This document shows positions 10,600 to 21,190 of a stretch of DNA of 64,000 nt, in pieces. Below the pieces are notes generated by a model. The model was not told the DNA's origin. It saw only the letters and a program-made list of their open reading frames with translations, and did not search any database. Location: the NCBI GenBank assembly GCA_026419785.1, contig JAODTK010005859.1, forward strand, positions 1-64,000. Reading direction: 5' to 3'. The stretch's first letter is position 1. Every line of letters begins with the position of its first letter. This stretch comes from Sclerodactyla briareus (Eukaryota > Echinodermata > Holothuroidea > Dendrochirotida > Sclerodactylidae). The position numbers were made by a program, and so were the translations under genes.

Positions 10600-10790
10600 T
10601 TGTGCTAGCAAGTGGGGAAATTTTGAAGGTCATTAAGAGGTCATCCCAAGGTCTTGTGAAGTCAAAGGTCAAACAGTGTCCGATTTGAATGAAACATGGT
10701 ACATACAGTCAGATGGTGGTCGTGAATATGCAGTAGCTTATTCGGAGGTCATCCAAGGTAAATTTCCCCGCAGCTACCGAGACGTTCCCG
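10600..10790 (+). repeat. AGGTCA-type repeat fragment
   Basis: GAAGGTCATTAAGAGGTCAT, AAGTCAAAGGTCAAACAG and TCCGATTTGAATGAAACATGG form one unit plus a partial second. AGTCAAAGGTCA is a direct repeat of a nuclear-receptor half-site with a one-base spacer (DR1-like); use by a receptor is only a possibility. Confidence 0.6.
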
Positions 10791-10904
10791 ATCGCGCTTG
10801 TTTTTGAATTTCATGAATTACTCGTAGCCAGACTCTACTCCATCAAACTCTGTTATTATCAAAGGCGCTGTAGAGAAAAGAGTCAACAGATCATTAATTC
10901 TTAC

Positions 10905-11060
10905 CTGGATACACACGGGACTGCTATTTTTAACGTCATCATCCGAAAGGACGATCAGTGAACTCCAGATCCAGTGCTCCGATAACATTCTCGGGAACCC
11001 GGAGGAGTCTAGCGGTCCACTGTCTCACAGCGCAACCAAGAGGTGGAGACCATAGCCTTG
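10905..11060 (-). other. Coding-like fragment with a strong splice-donor match, unassigned
   Basis: On the reverse strand the sequence reads ATCCAG|GTAAGA at 10910-10899, a good 5' splice site. Two frames upstream are open for about 40 codons: one ends SSPVCIQ at the donor; the other includes VRQWTARLLRVPENV before a stop. The second has a plausible protein composition, but I cannot match it to a family. No good acceptor was found. It may be an exon, a transposon remnant or chance. Confidence 0.2.
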
Positions 11061-11229
11061 ACCTTCGCAGCAACAAGTCATGGAGTACTGCCCGGAAAAC
11101 GTCTGGTGAATGCTGGAATGTTTGCTAATAGCTGGTGGAGCGCCACTGATACCACTCTGCCACTGCTTCCAGTGAGTGGAATTCCTTCGGAATCAGTGAT
11201 TGGGATGGGATGGGGAAATTGCTAATACC

Positions 11230-12630
11230 CTACCGCCACTGACCGATTGATGTGTGCTTGCATGTCTGTAAGCATAATCTACTTCTACTTATCATCCTGT
11301 CTTCTAAAATAGGCTACAACTCGATTCAGGCGCCAACTTGAGATCTACCCTTAATCCTGATCACTTTGTTAACGAAATCAGGCCCAAAATATTGTTCGCG
11401 ATAGGATTCGAATGTGGTCTTTATTAATTCAGTTTTTAATCGCTCCCCGAACTTAACCATATACTGTGGGAACCACAACTGGCACGGCTGTATTTGCTCA
11501 CCAGTTAGACCGGTACACATTCTCGAGTTCTCGACACGACCCAGCGGGATGTATGAGCCAAGTGAACACAAATCCAACAAAGCCTAGCTATTGGACGGTA
11601 CACGTGGATAAATGTTCGATACACTATACCCTGCTGACAACGCTCCCTGTGTTCACATGTGATGATGAATATGTGGTTTGGAGGTTATCGTCGTACACCC
11701 TGTTGGGCACATTCCTTGAATTCACCAAAAGTGACCAAAACATATTCAATATAGCCCATTATTGATGATGACATTATTCCTCTTGGGTATTATATTGCTC
11801 CCCGGAAGCCGAAATTGAAGTAATTGGTTTGGCGTTATGAATAATGTAGAGGAGATTTTTTCAGCAAAAATATTCAGTGTGTGGGAGTTCGGGTCTAAGA
11901 TAATTTAAATCGCCAGCAATTATGGAGTTTTGGGAGCAATGTTGGAAATAACGTTTGCTAATAAGAGCCCTGGGGATTAAATAGTAACCTACTGATAATA
12001 TTGAAATATTTCTTCTTCTTCTTATTACTATTATTGTTATCATTATCATTAGCTCGTTTATTCGTGACAATATCAAGCAAAAACATGCAATATGTACAGC
12101 CCTCTGTAAACATCGACTATATGGGCCTAGGCTATATAGTAGTAAGAGAAATGCGTTACCGGTAATTCATTTTTCAGCACAAATTTTTTGTGATATTTTG
12201 ACATATATAATATATATAGAATATATTTATATAATATCTATATTTACGGGGAATTTTGACCATCGAGCAAACAAACTCTTCTATTTTTGAATTGAGTTCA
12301 AGCTTCATAGAAAATGACGTTACTTCTGGATTCGTTTTTTTAATCCACTGTGGGTTATTAAAGACTTCACTTCACTCTAAATAATACATGTTTAGTTTCG
12401 ATCGCCAAACTAAACGCAAATCTGTCACAGATTGGGAACGTCAGTTACGTCACAACACATTATTATATATTTATTAGCAAGCGTGAATAATCTCAAACAC
12501 CATTAAGCGTTTAATTCAGTTGTTATTAGGGAACAAATGTGACACGACCATATGGGAGACCAAATACTTACCAACACAAAACTATCCAATATTCCGCTTA
12601 CATACAATGAGTGAGACAGGTTGAAGCTAA
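11230..12630. other. Unassigned AT-rich stretch with simple repeats
   Basis: No gene recognised; the 84-99 codon frames at 11326-11765 lie on opposite strands of the same DNA and carry no known motif. A CTT/ATT-type simple stretch lies at 12010-12055, and an (AT)-rich run at 12188-12245. Confidence 0.4.
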
Positions 12631-13108
12631 CATGTCTGGCGGGTGAACTGTCCACGTGTATATCACTGCTTTTGAGCAATCATTGGGGAGAAGTGACCTT
12701 TAACTCTGTCCGGAAGAAATTAGCCCCCATCCGCTCCACCAAGTTTCCTTCGAATCTGACAAATGTTTGGTAAAAATCGCAATTTGACATTTGATTACCT
12801 TGAAATGACTCCCATGTTTCCGGGAATAACTATAGTGCCTAACCACCAAGTTTTCGTTCAAATCCGATTAACTTGAAGAAAAAAATGGCGTAAATTATGC
12901 AAATCAATCGGCCCCCAGCATTGCAGTGAAGCCAACTCTCGAAGTCATCCGAGATTTTATGAGGGCGTACATGTGTACCAAGTAAAAGCGTTAAAACGTT
13001 ATGCATTCGCTAGACGCGTGAGTTTCCTCCCGGCGGCGTAGCCTGTGACGGCGGCGGCTACACACCCCAAACCATAATATCCCGGTCACTTCCAGTGTCG
13101 CGGGGATA
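12631..13108 (-). repeat. Composite repeat family, reverse copy (copy 3)
   Basis: Read on the reverse strand it has the left hairpin (13108 down to about 13077: TATCCCCGCGACACTGGAAG then TGACCGGGATAT), a GC-rich block, GCGAATGCATAACG, then units with AACTTGGTGG and GAGGTCA. It ends with GATTGCTCAAAAGCAGTGAT, ATATACACG and CCCGCCAGACATG near 12631. Same order as the copy at 7118-7705, with one or two fewer internal units. Confidence 0.7.
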
Positions 13109-13844
13109 AAATTAAAGCTGTAATGATAGCACACAGTCTCGTCTATACCTCTGAACTGCTTTGCTTATTGGTATACGTGTGCATGCGCACTTGCAACCGT
13201 AAACAGGCTTGTTACGTAACATATTGCCAGTTGCCGATTTCACACCTGTGAAAATTCTCCCGTTACACTTTAATACCGAGATGACAATTGATGACGTCAC
13301 ACGGGAATTCCATTTTACCATCCAGGCATAGTGCTTAATCAATAGCCTACATTTAGAAACACTAATTATTGATCTGTTACTGAGAATGACGTTCAGACAG
13401 GTTCAAACAGTTACTATCTGTTTACATGATCGTGAATAACGATCGAGCAGCGAAATCGATAAATTGCAAGGCATGTCGACACCGAAGAGACGGGCTATCG
13501 ATTGTTGCAACATACAAGATCCGAAGATTGAGTGATGCAACACCAGGAAATATTGATTTGTTGAATACCTACAAAACATTTTGTCCCGCATTTCCCATTT
13601 TCCTTCTCTTGTCCCAAGTTTCTAGTGAATTCAGCACCCCCATACCAGTATTACCTCGTATATGGGGTATTGTATACTGTTCCCTGGCTTTCATAATTAT
13701 TTCCTTCTGTCTAACGAACGAATTCGGGGCCTGAGCTCTGAGGGGGAACTGTACGTTCAAAAAATTTAGAAACCGAATTTTATTGCAAGGAAAAATGCGA
13801 TGGATGTGTTGAAGGAGTATCGAGAGAGGCATGTATCACTAAAG
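13109..13844. other. Unassigned, no gene recognised
   Basis: A forward frame (102 codons, 13426-13734) and reverse frames overlap here; none shows a domain. No repeat recognised. Confidence 0.35.
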
Positions 13845-14094
13845 CAGTGGCGTACGCACGCGACCCACTGACCAATACTTTTTAACACGCCAGCAAACGG
13901 ATTTTTTGGCAGTTCAGTAAAGTTCTGCAGCTGTTATTAAGCATATATTGTACACAGCTGCGTGTCTAAGGACCCATAATTTGTACATATTTGCCACTGG
14001 GTGGGTGGGCCATTTAATGAGGGCGCACTCCCTTGGGTTCTGACCTCAAACCCCACCCCCTCTCCCTCATGACAAATCTCCACGTATGCTACTA
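13845..14094 (+). mobile_element. Possible short hAT-like MITE, decayed
   Basis: The left end CAGTGGCGTACG and the right end (reverse-complemented TAGTAGCATACG) match at 9 of 12 positions. A C-rich subterminal stretch near 14052-14070 is like that of the better elements. A convincing 8-bp duplication is missing (CACTAAAG versus ATTGAAAT). Confidence 0.35.
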
Positions 14095-14461
14095 ATTGAA
14101 ATTAAAAGACATTGTATAAAGGTGTGTCCTGATGTGTTTTTTTTTTTTTTTTGGCATCACGTTCATTGCGTGTGTTCTGATGTCCCTTTCAAATGATCCA
14201 ATAATTTTTAAAATCGTTGATAATAGATGTAATATTTGTGATAAATTCCTAGTGCTCGTTTAAATACACACTTTCAGAGGATTACCGGAAAATTGAGGCG
14301 TAAAATCTAAACAGACAACTGCGTGACCTAGCACCTCACCAAGGTGTAGAATAGTGATTAAGCAACTTGTGATGGCGAAGCCAGCTTTTTCTTTACGTAT
14401 CGATCACCTCTGTATGCAATACCCGTTTGAGCTGTTGGAATTCTTGAAGAGGTGTTGACAG

Positions 14462-14578
14462 GGTGAAAATTGTTGCGAATTGTGCTTCGTAACAGTCGTC
14501 GTTGCAGCAAAAACGAGTAAAAATACCCCGCCGTTATACCAGGGGATTACAGCTCGACGCAAAAGTTCCGAAATCCAC
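14462..14578 (+). CDS. Candidate internal exon, function unknown
   Basis: An open stretch of 39 codons lies between TTGACAG| at 14461 and a strong donor match ACC|GTAAGT at 14579. The deduced peptide begins GENCCELCFVTVVVAAKTSK and ends KSSEIH. A stop codon lies immediately upstream in the same frame, as expected if the exon really starts at the AG. The pyrimidine tract before the acceptor is poor and no partner exons were identified. I do not recognise a family; a chance frame is as likely. Confidence 0.2.
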
Positions 14579-14799
14579 CGTAAGTGGCAACACACAAGAA
14601 AGCTTGATGGAACACTTCTAATTGTTTTAGTAGCCTGATCGACAGTAATGGTTTGTGAAACGATAATTTTCCTTGTACAGCCGCCCTGATGTGGTTGAAC
14701 GCATGGAACAGAAACTCGTGCTTATATTTTTAGGGGACTAAGAAATCATTGAAATATTTCGGCAGGCGCGTTATTTTGGCCGAAATAAGGATTTTTTTC

Positions 14800-15010
14800 G
14801 GGCGATTACGTAATCGTACTGACGTCATGAAACCTATGACCCGAGGTCATATGACGAAAACAACAACAAGTGACGTCATTATAACCTATGACCCGAGGTC
14901 ATATTGACGAAAACAACAACAACAACAGATCCGACCTGTTAAGAATAAAGTCTTGTTTAGCCCGAGGTCATATTGACGAAAACAACCAACATCGACTTGT
15001 TAAGAGTCGT
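14800..15010. promoter_or_regulatory. Array of CRE-like and everted GGTCA motifs in a short tandem repeat
   Basis: GATTACGTAATC (14804-14815) contains the bZIP palindrome TTACGTAA. TGACGTCA, the full cAMP-response element, occurs at 14820-14827 and 14871-14878. TGACCCGAGGTCA, an everted pair of GGTCA half-sites with 3-bp spacer, occurs at 14837-14849 and 14889-14901; a partial third copy is near 14961. The repeated unit also carries TGACGAAAACAACAAC. Unit spacing is 52 bp, then about 70 bp. Binding activity is inferred from motif identity only. Confidence 0.5.
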
Positions 15011-17797
15011 TTTCCGAAAACAAGCAAAGGGACACACAAAGCAAACCACCCGCGTTTGGCACCGCCGTTCGCGCATGTCGCATGACACCGTGGACTGGTT
15101 ATTGACTTGAAGAAGACTCCACCCCCCCTGCTCACAAAATGAACACAAATCAGGTGATGTTCAGAGGAGTTCTCCTCGGTCAACCCAATCAGGTGCTTAA
15201 TGTTTCAAGTTTATTGAACGGTAATAATTATATTGGTAGGCGTATAGCTTCGGTGGTTAAACCTGACCAAGGTTAGGCTAATGCAAGTCTCCGACTTAGG
15301 GCCTTCAGGTTTAGCCTAACGTTAGGCCCTTACAGCTTGCCGCCTAGCTATGCGACATAAAACTTCACATTACAATCTTACAAATTACGGTTTACACCGT
15401 CGCCCGCAAAGAATAAAATAGGCCTAACACTATCCAGCCCAATATCATTCGAGAAGCCTTACTAGGCTAATTATGGTAATGTGTGCAGTAGATTATGAAA
15501 GTTTGTAGAGGTAAATGAATCGGCTAGGCTTGGTACTTGCATAATGTTGTTACCGGCCATAATGTTTTTTTGTTACACATAACTGGCCATTGTGAAAACC
15601 AGGATTTAGGCGTGTCATGTCCGTCAAATGAGTGACCAAGTTGAAAGCCTACATACAGGCTATGCCTACGCTTATCTTTGGTTTGGAGTCACCTAACGGC
15701 TGAACGAACTTTCCCATGTGGCCACAGTAAAAATATTGTAGCGTGTCTCCAATTACTTCACAGTACATGTAGAAAATCACAACAAAGCCTGATTTTAGTT
15801 TCTGTTTATATATTCTAGTGAGTTTTTTTTTCGCTGACAAAATGTAAAACGTCCGTAACATTTAACTTTCCACTTGAGAAACCCAAATTTGATTTGGTTG
15901 CTTTTGAACACCTAAGAAAAATATTTTTAAGGATATTAATGATTAGTTCTTCTTTACATACACCAATATGGTAATTTTTATGAAACTGGAATAGAACCCT
16001 ACATTAGGTGGAGAGGATGCATCCCCCTTTAGGGTAAGGCATCCCCACCACAACCACCAAACCTCTTCATCAGATTTCCCCTTGCCAAGCTTACAGCGAC
16101 ATAGTCCTCTTTAGTCTTAAGCAAACGATTTTTTTGGGCCCCCACCCCCCCCCAAATCCCCCCCCAGACAGAAAGGCATCGCAATGAAAGCGAGGCCTTT
16201 ACCCCCACTTGAAGAGTTTGGGGAGGGGCCAAACTTCGGTGGGGATTAAATTGATGGGATGCAGTAAAATGGTCCACGTTATAACAGTATAACTAAGAGT
16301 CACTCTACAACATGCCCATTAACTCCCTGTCGTAGTAGCATGGGATGGCATCCTCGTCACACTTATTGATTTCATTTTTTTTTCACACCTTAATATCCTA
16401 TACTTGCTCATCCTAAAGGCGAGTCCATGACATGTTAAGCACATTTCATATTCTCCACCTTTTCTATAACCCAGCAATGACAAGTAGTTCTGTTTTGAAG
16501 ATGAGAACAGCGGATAGGTCCCTTCCTTCCTAACGTACACTATCTGTTCATATATTAATCAACCCTCATAAACTCGCCACTTGGCCAACCCGCAATTAAG
16601 GCTTAAAATTCTGGTTCCGAAAAACTCCTGGTTAAGGACGGAATATCCATAGCAAATATACCGTAACCAGTAAATGGGTTTACCGTGCACTCATGGGGGG
16701 AAACTTGAATTGTACCCGTAACTGCTGTAAGGTTACAAATAAGCCTGCAAAGAAGCTTTGCATTTGAACGACCACAACTTAAACACAAAGAACCAATCCA
16801 AATTTGTATCAAGGGAAGGTCTCTTCTTGGCGGACACTGATGTGGTAATGTCAAGTTCCCCGTGAAAAAGGGTGTCCTTTGGAATCAATAACCCCAAGTC
16901 CTCCATTATCCTTACCATATTTGTAACAAGGTTTCTTATATTGCCTAGGTTAAGTTTTTCTGGTGATTAATTAACGTATTTTTTTTTTCTGTCCCCATCC
17001 AACCGTCTGTAGTTTTTTTCGCCCCTGACCCAAAGAATGCTCGGTGTAGGCCTATGTATTAGGACCTCACTATGCTCGGAAGCTTTACTGTCCCACACCG
17101 CACAATGCACACAAAGACAACAACACGTGCGCGTGTTCACGCATACACATACACACACACACACCACCCACCCTTGATCGACCAAACTTCTGGACTTATC
17201 GTGTTTACAAGGATTTCGGCCTTTCACTTGCTGCTGACCTCATTACTCTCAACCTGACTTCACAACACTAATAAATTAGGTACTTCGCTCGGGAAGTACA
17301 TGCCAAGTCATGTGCTTGATCACATCGGGACCTTACAACTACATAAACATTCTTTGCTCCGTCCAGGTGGGGTCGCGTTCTCGTGTTAAAAAGCCAGACG
17401 CCATATCCACAATTACACCCAAACAACAACACAAATATATACACACTCGACACACAATCACGACAACACACAGACATACCTGTCATGACTGCATCTTCCC
17501 CTGAATCACATAGGATGAAAAGGTATACGTATATATCCGCTCACTTCTTGATCATTCGACTGGGCTGATCGCCTGCTATTAAGACATTGAGTGATTTTGA
17601 TTACTCTCCATCATACTCACTAGCCGCAGCCACCTCACAATTTTATCACCCTGCATCTTCGGACAAGCAAACCACCCAATCTGACCTTCCCCCCGAGTTG
17701 TATGTAAAGTAGCTAACACCAACCCGTTTCTGGTGACAACACGCAATTGACAGTCCACGAATATGGCAACTACACTTCTCCCAATCACCCGCCCCGC
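15011..17797. other. Unassigned stretch with a short CA microsatellite
   Basis: No gene or transposon recognised. CA repeats lie at about 17141-17165. An inverted pair GGTTAGGCTAA / TTTAGCCTAAC lies near 15272 and 15309. Open frames of 60-86 codons overlap on both strands without recognisable domains. Confidence 0.4.
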
Positions 17798-18028
17798 TCA
17801 ATCACAATCACCCTGGCTTGGCTCCACTGGTATTTCTGTGGTAACCAAAAATGCGGTGATGTAGGTAGTCATGAAGTCGGTATAATTTGCCAACCCCAAA
17901 TTGACATGAGGCGATTTAGCCCAGATGGAAGCATAAGGCTGGAACTCGTAGCTTTCGTTTTCGCCTAGGTACTGGACGTTATCGCCTAACGCCACTAAGC
18001 CCGTGAACTTGATGTCTTCCCGAAGTTG
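17798..18028 (-). CDS. Candidate exon of an extracellular-type protein, unassigned
   Basis: On the reverse strand a frame of about 77 codons is open from 18028 to 17801, just after two in-frame stops. Parts of the peptide read LVALGDNVQYLGENESYEF and NYTDFMTTYITAFLVTTEIP, ending VEPSQGDCD. Composition is protein-like, with aromatic, acidic and two potential N-glycosylation sequons (NES, NYT). It faintly recalls beta-sandwich modules such as CUB, but lacks the defining cysteines, so I do not assign it. AGCCAGG|GTGATT near its 3' end could be a donor. Confidence 0.25.
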   Translation of the reverse strand, partial: QLREDIKFTGLVALGDNVQYLGENESYEFQPYASIWAKSPHVNLGLANYTDFMTTYITAFLVTTEIPVEPSQGDCD

Positions 18029-18404
18029 CTACTACCGAGCATCGCACGACATCAAACCACTGGTGACAATTTCCGATAGTGAAGGAAACTAGTGGCATCG
18101 ATATTTTCAACCCATTCCCGGACGGGACTCAACGGTGCTGTAAAACAATCCCAACCACGCTACATTACTGGCCTCTTGGGGGGGGGCCTTGCCCACGACA
18201 CATGTCATACGTTACTACCTCTCCCAGTTTCTCTTTCTCCAAAGGCACTTACCGAGGTGCATGGGATTGTTGATGACCACTACCCTCTATTTAGCTTTTA
18301 GTTCTAGTAATCCTCAAACTCCGCTCGAGGCAGTCACCGCTATGGAGACGTGTATTAGTGGAGGTGAAGACTGGATGGTTAAGATAATTGGAAATTAGAG
18401 ACAC
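18029..18404. other. Unassigned, no gene recognised
   Basis: Overlapping forward frames of 64-69 codons in three registers; no domain or repeat recognised. Confidence 0.35.
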
Positions 18405-19310
18405 AAAACTGAAATATTGTGTTCCGGATCAAATCACATGTTGATGATCTTTCATTCAATAATGTTTCTATTGATGGCACAGACATTGAACTTATGCAGA
18501 AGTCAATTAACCTGGGTTACTTCGATGATACTCAAGTTATTATTCACAAATTAGTGACAAATGTCCAGGCGCATTTTAACCACCTGTTATATTCGTAAGC
18601 TTCGAAAGTATCTACTGTTCAAACTTGCCAAACACTACTGCATCTCTTGTAATCATTCATTAGATTATTCAATTGTGTTTAATCGTGGCTATACTACCTG
18701 GCATCTCCAAGTTACAACGGCTCCAAAATTCAGCTGTCAGAGTTTTGTATAACAGCCTAAGAGTGTTCATGTGACAACCCCTATTACGGGAGGCGCCTTG
18801 CTCCCTGAACTTGCCGTATTTCATTTTAAACATTTTATTGATTGCTTTTTTCAACCCGTTATCTGGCACTGGTCCCACTTTACTTAGATTATTATTGACT
18901 GGATAAGTACCTACAGGCCCCGTTGCTGTTGACAACGAAGATCTGGCTGTCCCCGTGTGAGAACAAATTTGGTGAGCGTTGGCTCTCATTTACAGGGCCT
19001 CTACTGTGGAACGAGCTTCTGTAGACATTAGACTAGCCAGGATGCTCGCTGTGTTCAAGACAAAGTTAAAAGACTACTTTTTTCGTCAATATTTTTTCTG
19101 TATGGTACTTTTGCAAGTGTTTCTATTGGTATATAGTATTTTAGCTTTTATTGTTCTGTATTGTGTTGTGGCAGCGCCATTGATTACTTTTGTCCTCTTG
19201 GCGCTATACAGTATTTTTATTCTCAATGATGATAATAAAATATAATAATAATAGAATATTTAATACAAAATAATAATATAATATAATAATATAATAATAA
19301 TATAATACCT
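18405..19310 (+). mobile_element. LINE 3' end (L2/CR1-like) with AAT-rich tail
   Basis: Conceptual translation across frameshifts follows the C-terminal part of L2/CR1 ORF2. FNNVSIDGTDIELMQKSINL (about 18455) resembles the post-RT thumb region. LRKYLLFKLAKH (about 18600) and ASPSYNGSKIQLSEFC (about 18700) are read in different frames. The last segment, DIRLARMLAVFKTKLKDYFF (19024-19083), matches the conserved LWN-LP-xIR-F(K)-LK-FR end of these proteins. An (AAT)n-like tail occupies about 19230-19310. It is 5'-truncated, lacks the RT catalytic core and is riddled with stops, so it is a dead copy. Confidence 0.8.
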
Positions 19311-19985
19311 GAAGTCCCAACGGACACATACGTCCAGCTCACTGCAGTGATCGGAGGGCGCTCTCTAACCAGGAACCCCCCCCCCCAAGATGAACACGAA
19401 ATTTGGTCTCAAAAACGTTCACCATGTTTCGAACGCCAAATCTTCTGCGAAAATATAACTTAGTCAAAAAATTTCCGAGATAATCCAACGCTCACTTCCA
19501 AACAAGCCGAGATCCTCATTTAAAACCATCACATGCACAAGGAGGGTTTCAACACGACCTCTAACGAAGCGAGGTCACTGCGCTATACAACGATACCACC
19601 TTTATATGACCGCTCCCAGAGCAAGTGTGGGCGACGTTACTTTTGAACCCACTCCATATTCCACTATTGACCAGGTCCGACATAAGCAGGGGCTACCACT
19701 CCTAGAAATGCATAAATAAACTATAACCCGTGTTTGCCAACAGTGGTCGCCCTCTAACGCATACCATCCAGGTCAAGGTCATCTTTGCAGTGGGATCACT
19801 GTGGGCGATAGTCCGACAGATAATCAACGTCGATTCAACTGTCCTAAACTGAATTGTTTCCGTCACTGAATCACAATGAATAATCAGTCTGTTTGACTGA
19901 AAGTAAATATTCTCGGTTGGTTCATCATTTTACTCCTTGGTCAACAATTCGAGTCGATCACTCAAGCAATTGCGCCTTAAGACTG
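19311..19985. other. Unassigned, probably repeat-derived
   Basis: No gene recognised. Phrases such as GGGCGCTCTCTAACC (about 19358) and GTCGCCCTCTAACGC (about 19745) recur, suggesting an old repeat, but I could not define ends. Confidence 0.3.
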
Positions 19986-21190
19986 TTACTTTGTTACGTT
20001 GATGACATTTTTAGCTGCGGGATAGCTTACAGTCTCATGTCTTTGCGTCTGTCTGTCCGTCCTTTTCGTTCGTTGTTCGTTCGTTCGTCCATCTGTTCGT
20101 CACGTTCGTCACATGAAGCATGCCACTGGCTAGGCTGAGTTACATTTTGTTTGCATAGCCTGATACAGCTTAATTGAATCCAATGTAGTTCCCCCTCCCA
20201 ATTTTCCACAGCCATCCCCATTGAGCTCTCTAGGAGAGAGGTTTGTTAACATTACTCCCCATCTCTGTAAGCAGGCAGCTAGAAGGTGACTGTTTAATTT
20301 CATCTGAATAAAAGGCAATGGTGGGGGGGGTACTTACAGCAATTATGTGGGAAGATCATCATCTTCTCATTATGTAGGTGCCTAGCTGGACTGGTGGAAT
20401 GAATTGAGGCAATATGGACTCCATGCAGTCTCCCAGTGTCTTTCCAACTTTTCACTGCTAACAGGCCTAGGAATGATTGTGCTAGCTGGTACACTAATTG
20501 TGCTGGGTACCTATAGCAAATATACAGGCATAGGAATTAGTTGTGTTGGGTAATATAAAGTTGTGCTGGTCACACATAAATATTAGGCCATTGTGTAGAC
20601 CATGTTCGAAGTTCATACCAAGGTTAGGTCAGTGAAGGTCAATCAAATGTGAACGTTAATAATCCACTGTCTTAGAGATTTACCTTACTAGGAGAGATTA
20701 AAGGCGCCTCGGCCTAACTTCGATGGAGCTGAGACGACAATTCGAGTGATTTGATCAGGTCGTTTAAAATTGTTCATGGATTCGAGGCCTTTCCTTCAAC
20801 TATTTCTTGGAGTTTTCCAAGTTACCAACCAATAGGGGTCATGTACCTCAAGCTTCGTGTCATGGTGACGCTGCGATTTGACATTCTGAAATATTTCTTC
20901 TTCCCAGAGAGTTATTTTAATGAGTGGAATGCCTCCCTGAGATGTTGTTCGATCAAGAGTGTGCATGCACTCGAGAACATCTGGCATTTATTTCTCAGGA
21001 ACCCGTGAGCTAATTCTTTTACACTTGGTTTTTTCTCCTCTTTTGGATGTTTGGCCCCAGGGTCGCTCGTGAGGATTTTTGTCCTTCTTACCCTTTTTTC
21101 ACTAAACTAAACTAAACATAAAAATAAGTGGAATGGTTGAAGAACATGTAGTGTATTCGCCAAAGGATTTTGCTGTCCGCGCTACCGAGA
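19986..21190 (+). repeat. Dispersed repeat E, copy 1 (interrupted by a LINE)
   Basis: It aligns with 59325-60200. Shared landmarks: TCCG/TTCG simple repeat (20050-20100), ATGAAGCATGCCACTGGCTAGG, GAGTTACATTTT, AATTTTCCACAGCC, GAGCTCTCTRGGAGAGAG, GACTGTTTAATT, GTGCTGGG(C/A)AC, GAAGGTCAAT near 20632, then AATAAGTGGA(A/T)TGGTTGAAGAACATG near 21122. Between the last two, this copy carries about 460 bp of LINE sequence that the other copy lacks. Confidence 0.75.
20665..21118 (+). mobile_element. 5'-truncated CR1-like LINE, 3' end with (ACTAA)n tail
   Basis: The C-terminal end of a CR1-type ORF2 is recognisable: GLTSMELRRQFE near 20711 (family consensus GLxSLExRR), FKIVHGFE near 20763, LKLRVMVTLRFDILKYFF near 20849 and PESYFNEWNASL near 20905. 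These correspond to the conserved RKxFFSxRVxxxWNxLP end. An ACTAAACTAAACTAAAC tail lies at 21100-21117. An in-frame stop and a frameshift occur in the first part; the 85-codon stretch 20751-21008 is still open. The insertion sits inside repeat E. Confidence 0.83.

Noticed and set aside
10905..11060. Discoidin (F5/8 type C) domain
   Set aside because: WTARLLRVPENV loosely recalls such domains, but conserved flanking residues and cysteines are missing; left unassigned.
17798..18028. Metallophosphoesterase fragment
   Set aside because: LVALGDN recalls the GDNQY motif, but the following GNH-type metal-binding motif is absent.
19986..20110. Promoter-like TTCG/TCCG repeat at 20.05 kb
   Set aside because: The same simple repeat opens the other copy of repeat E at 59.33 kb, so it is part of the repeat.
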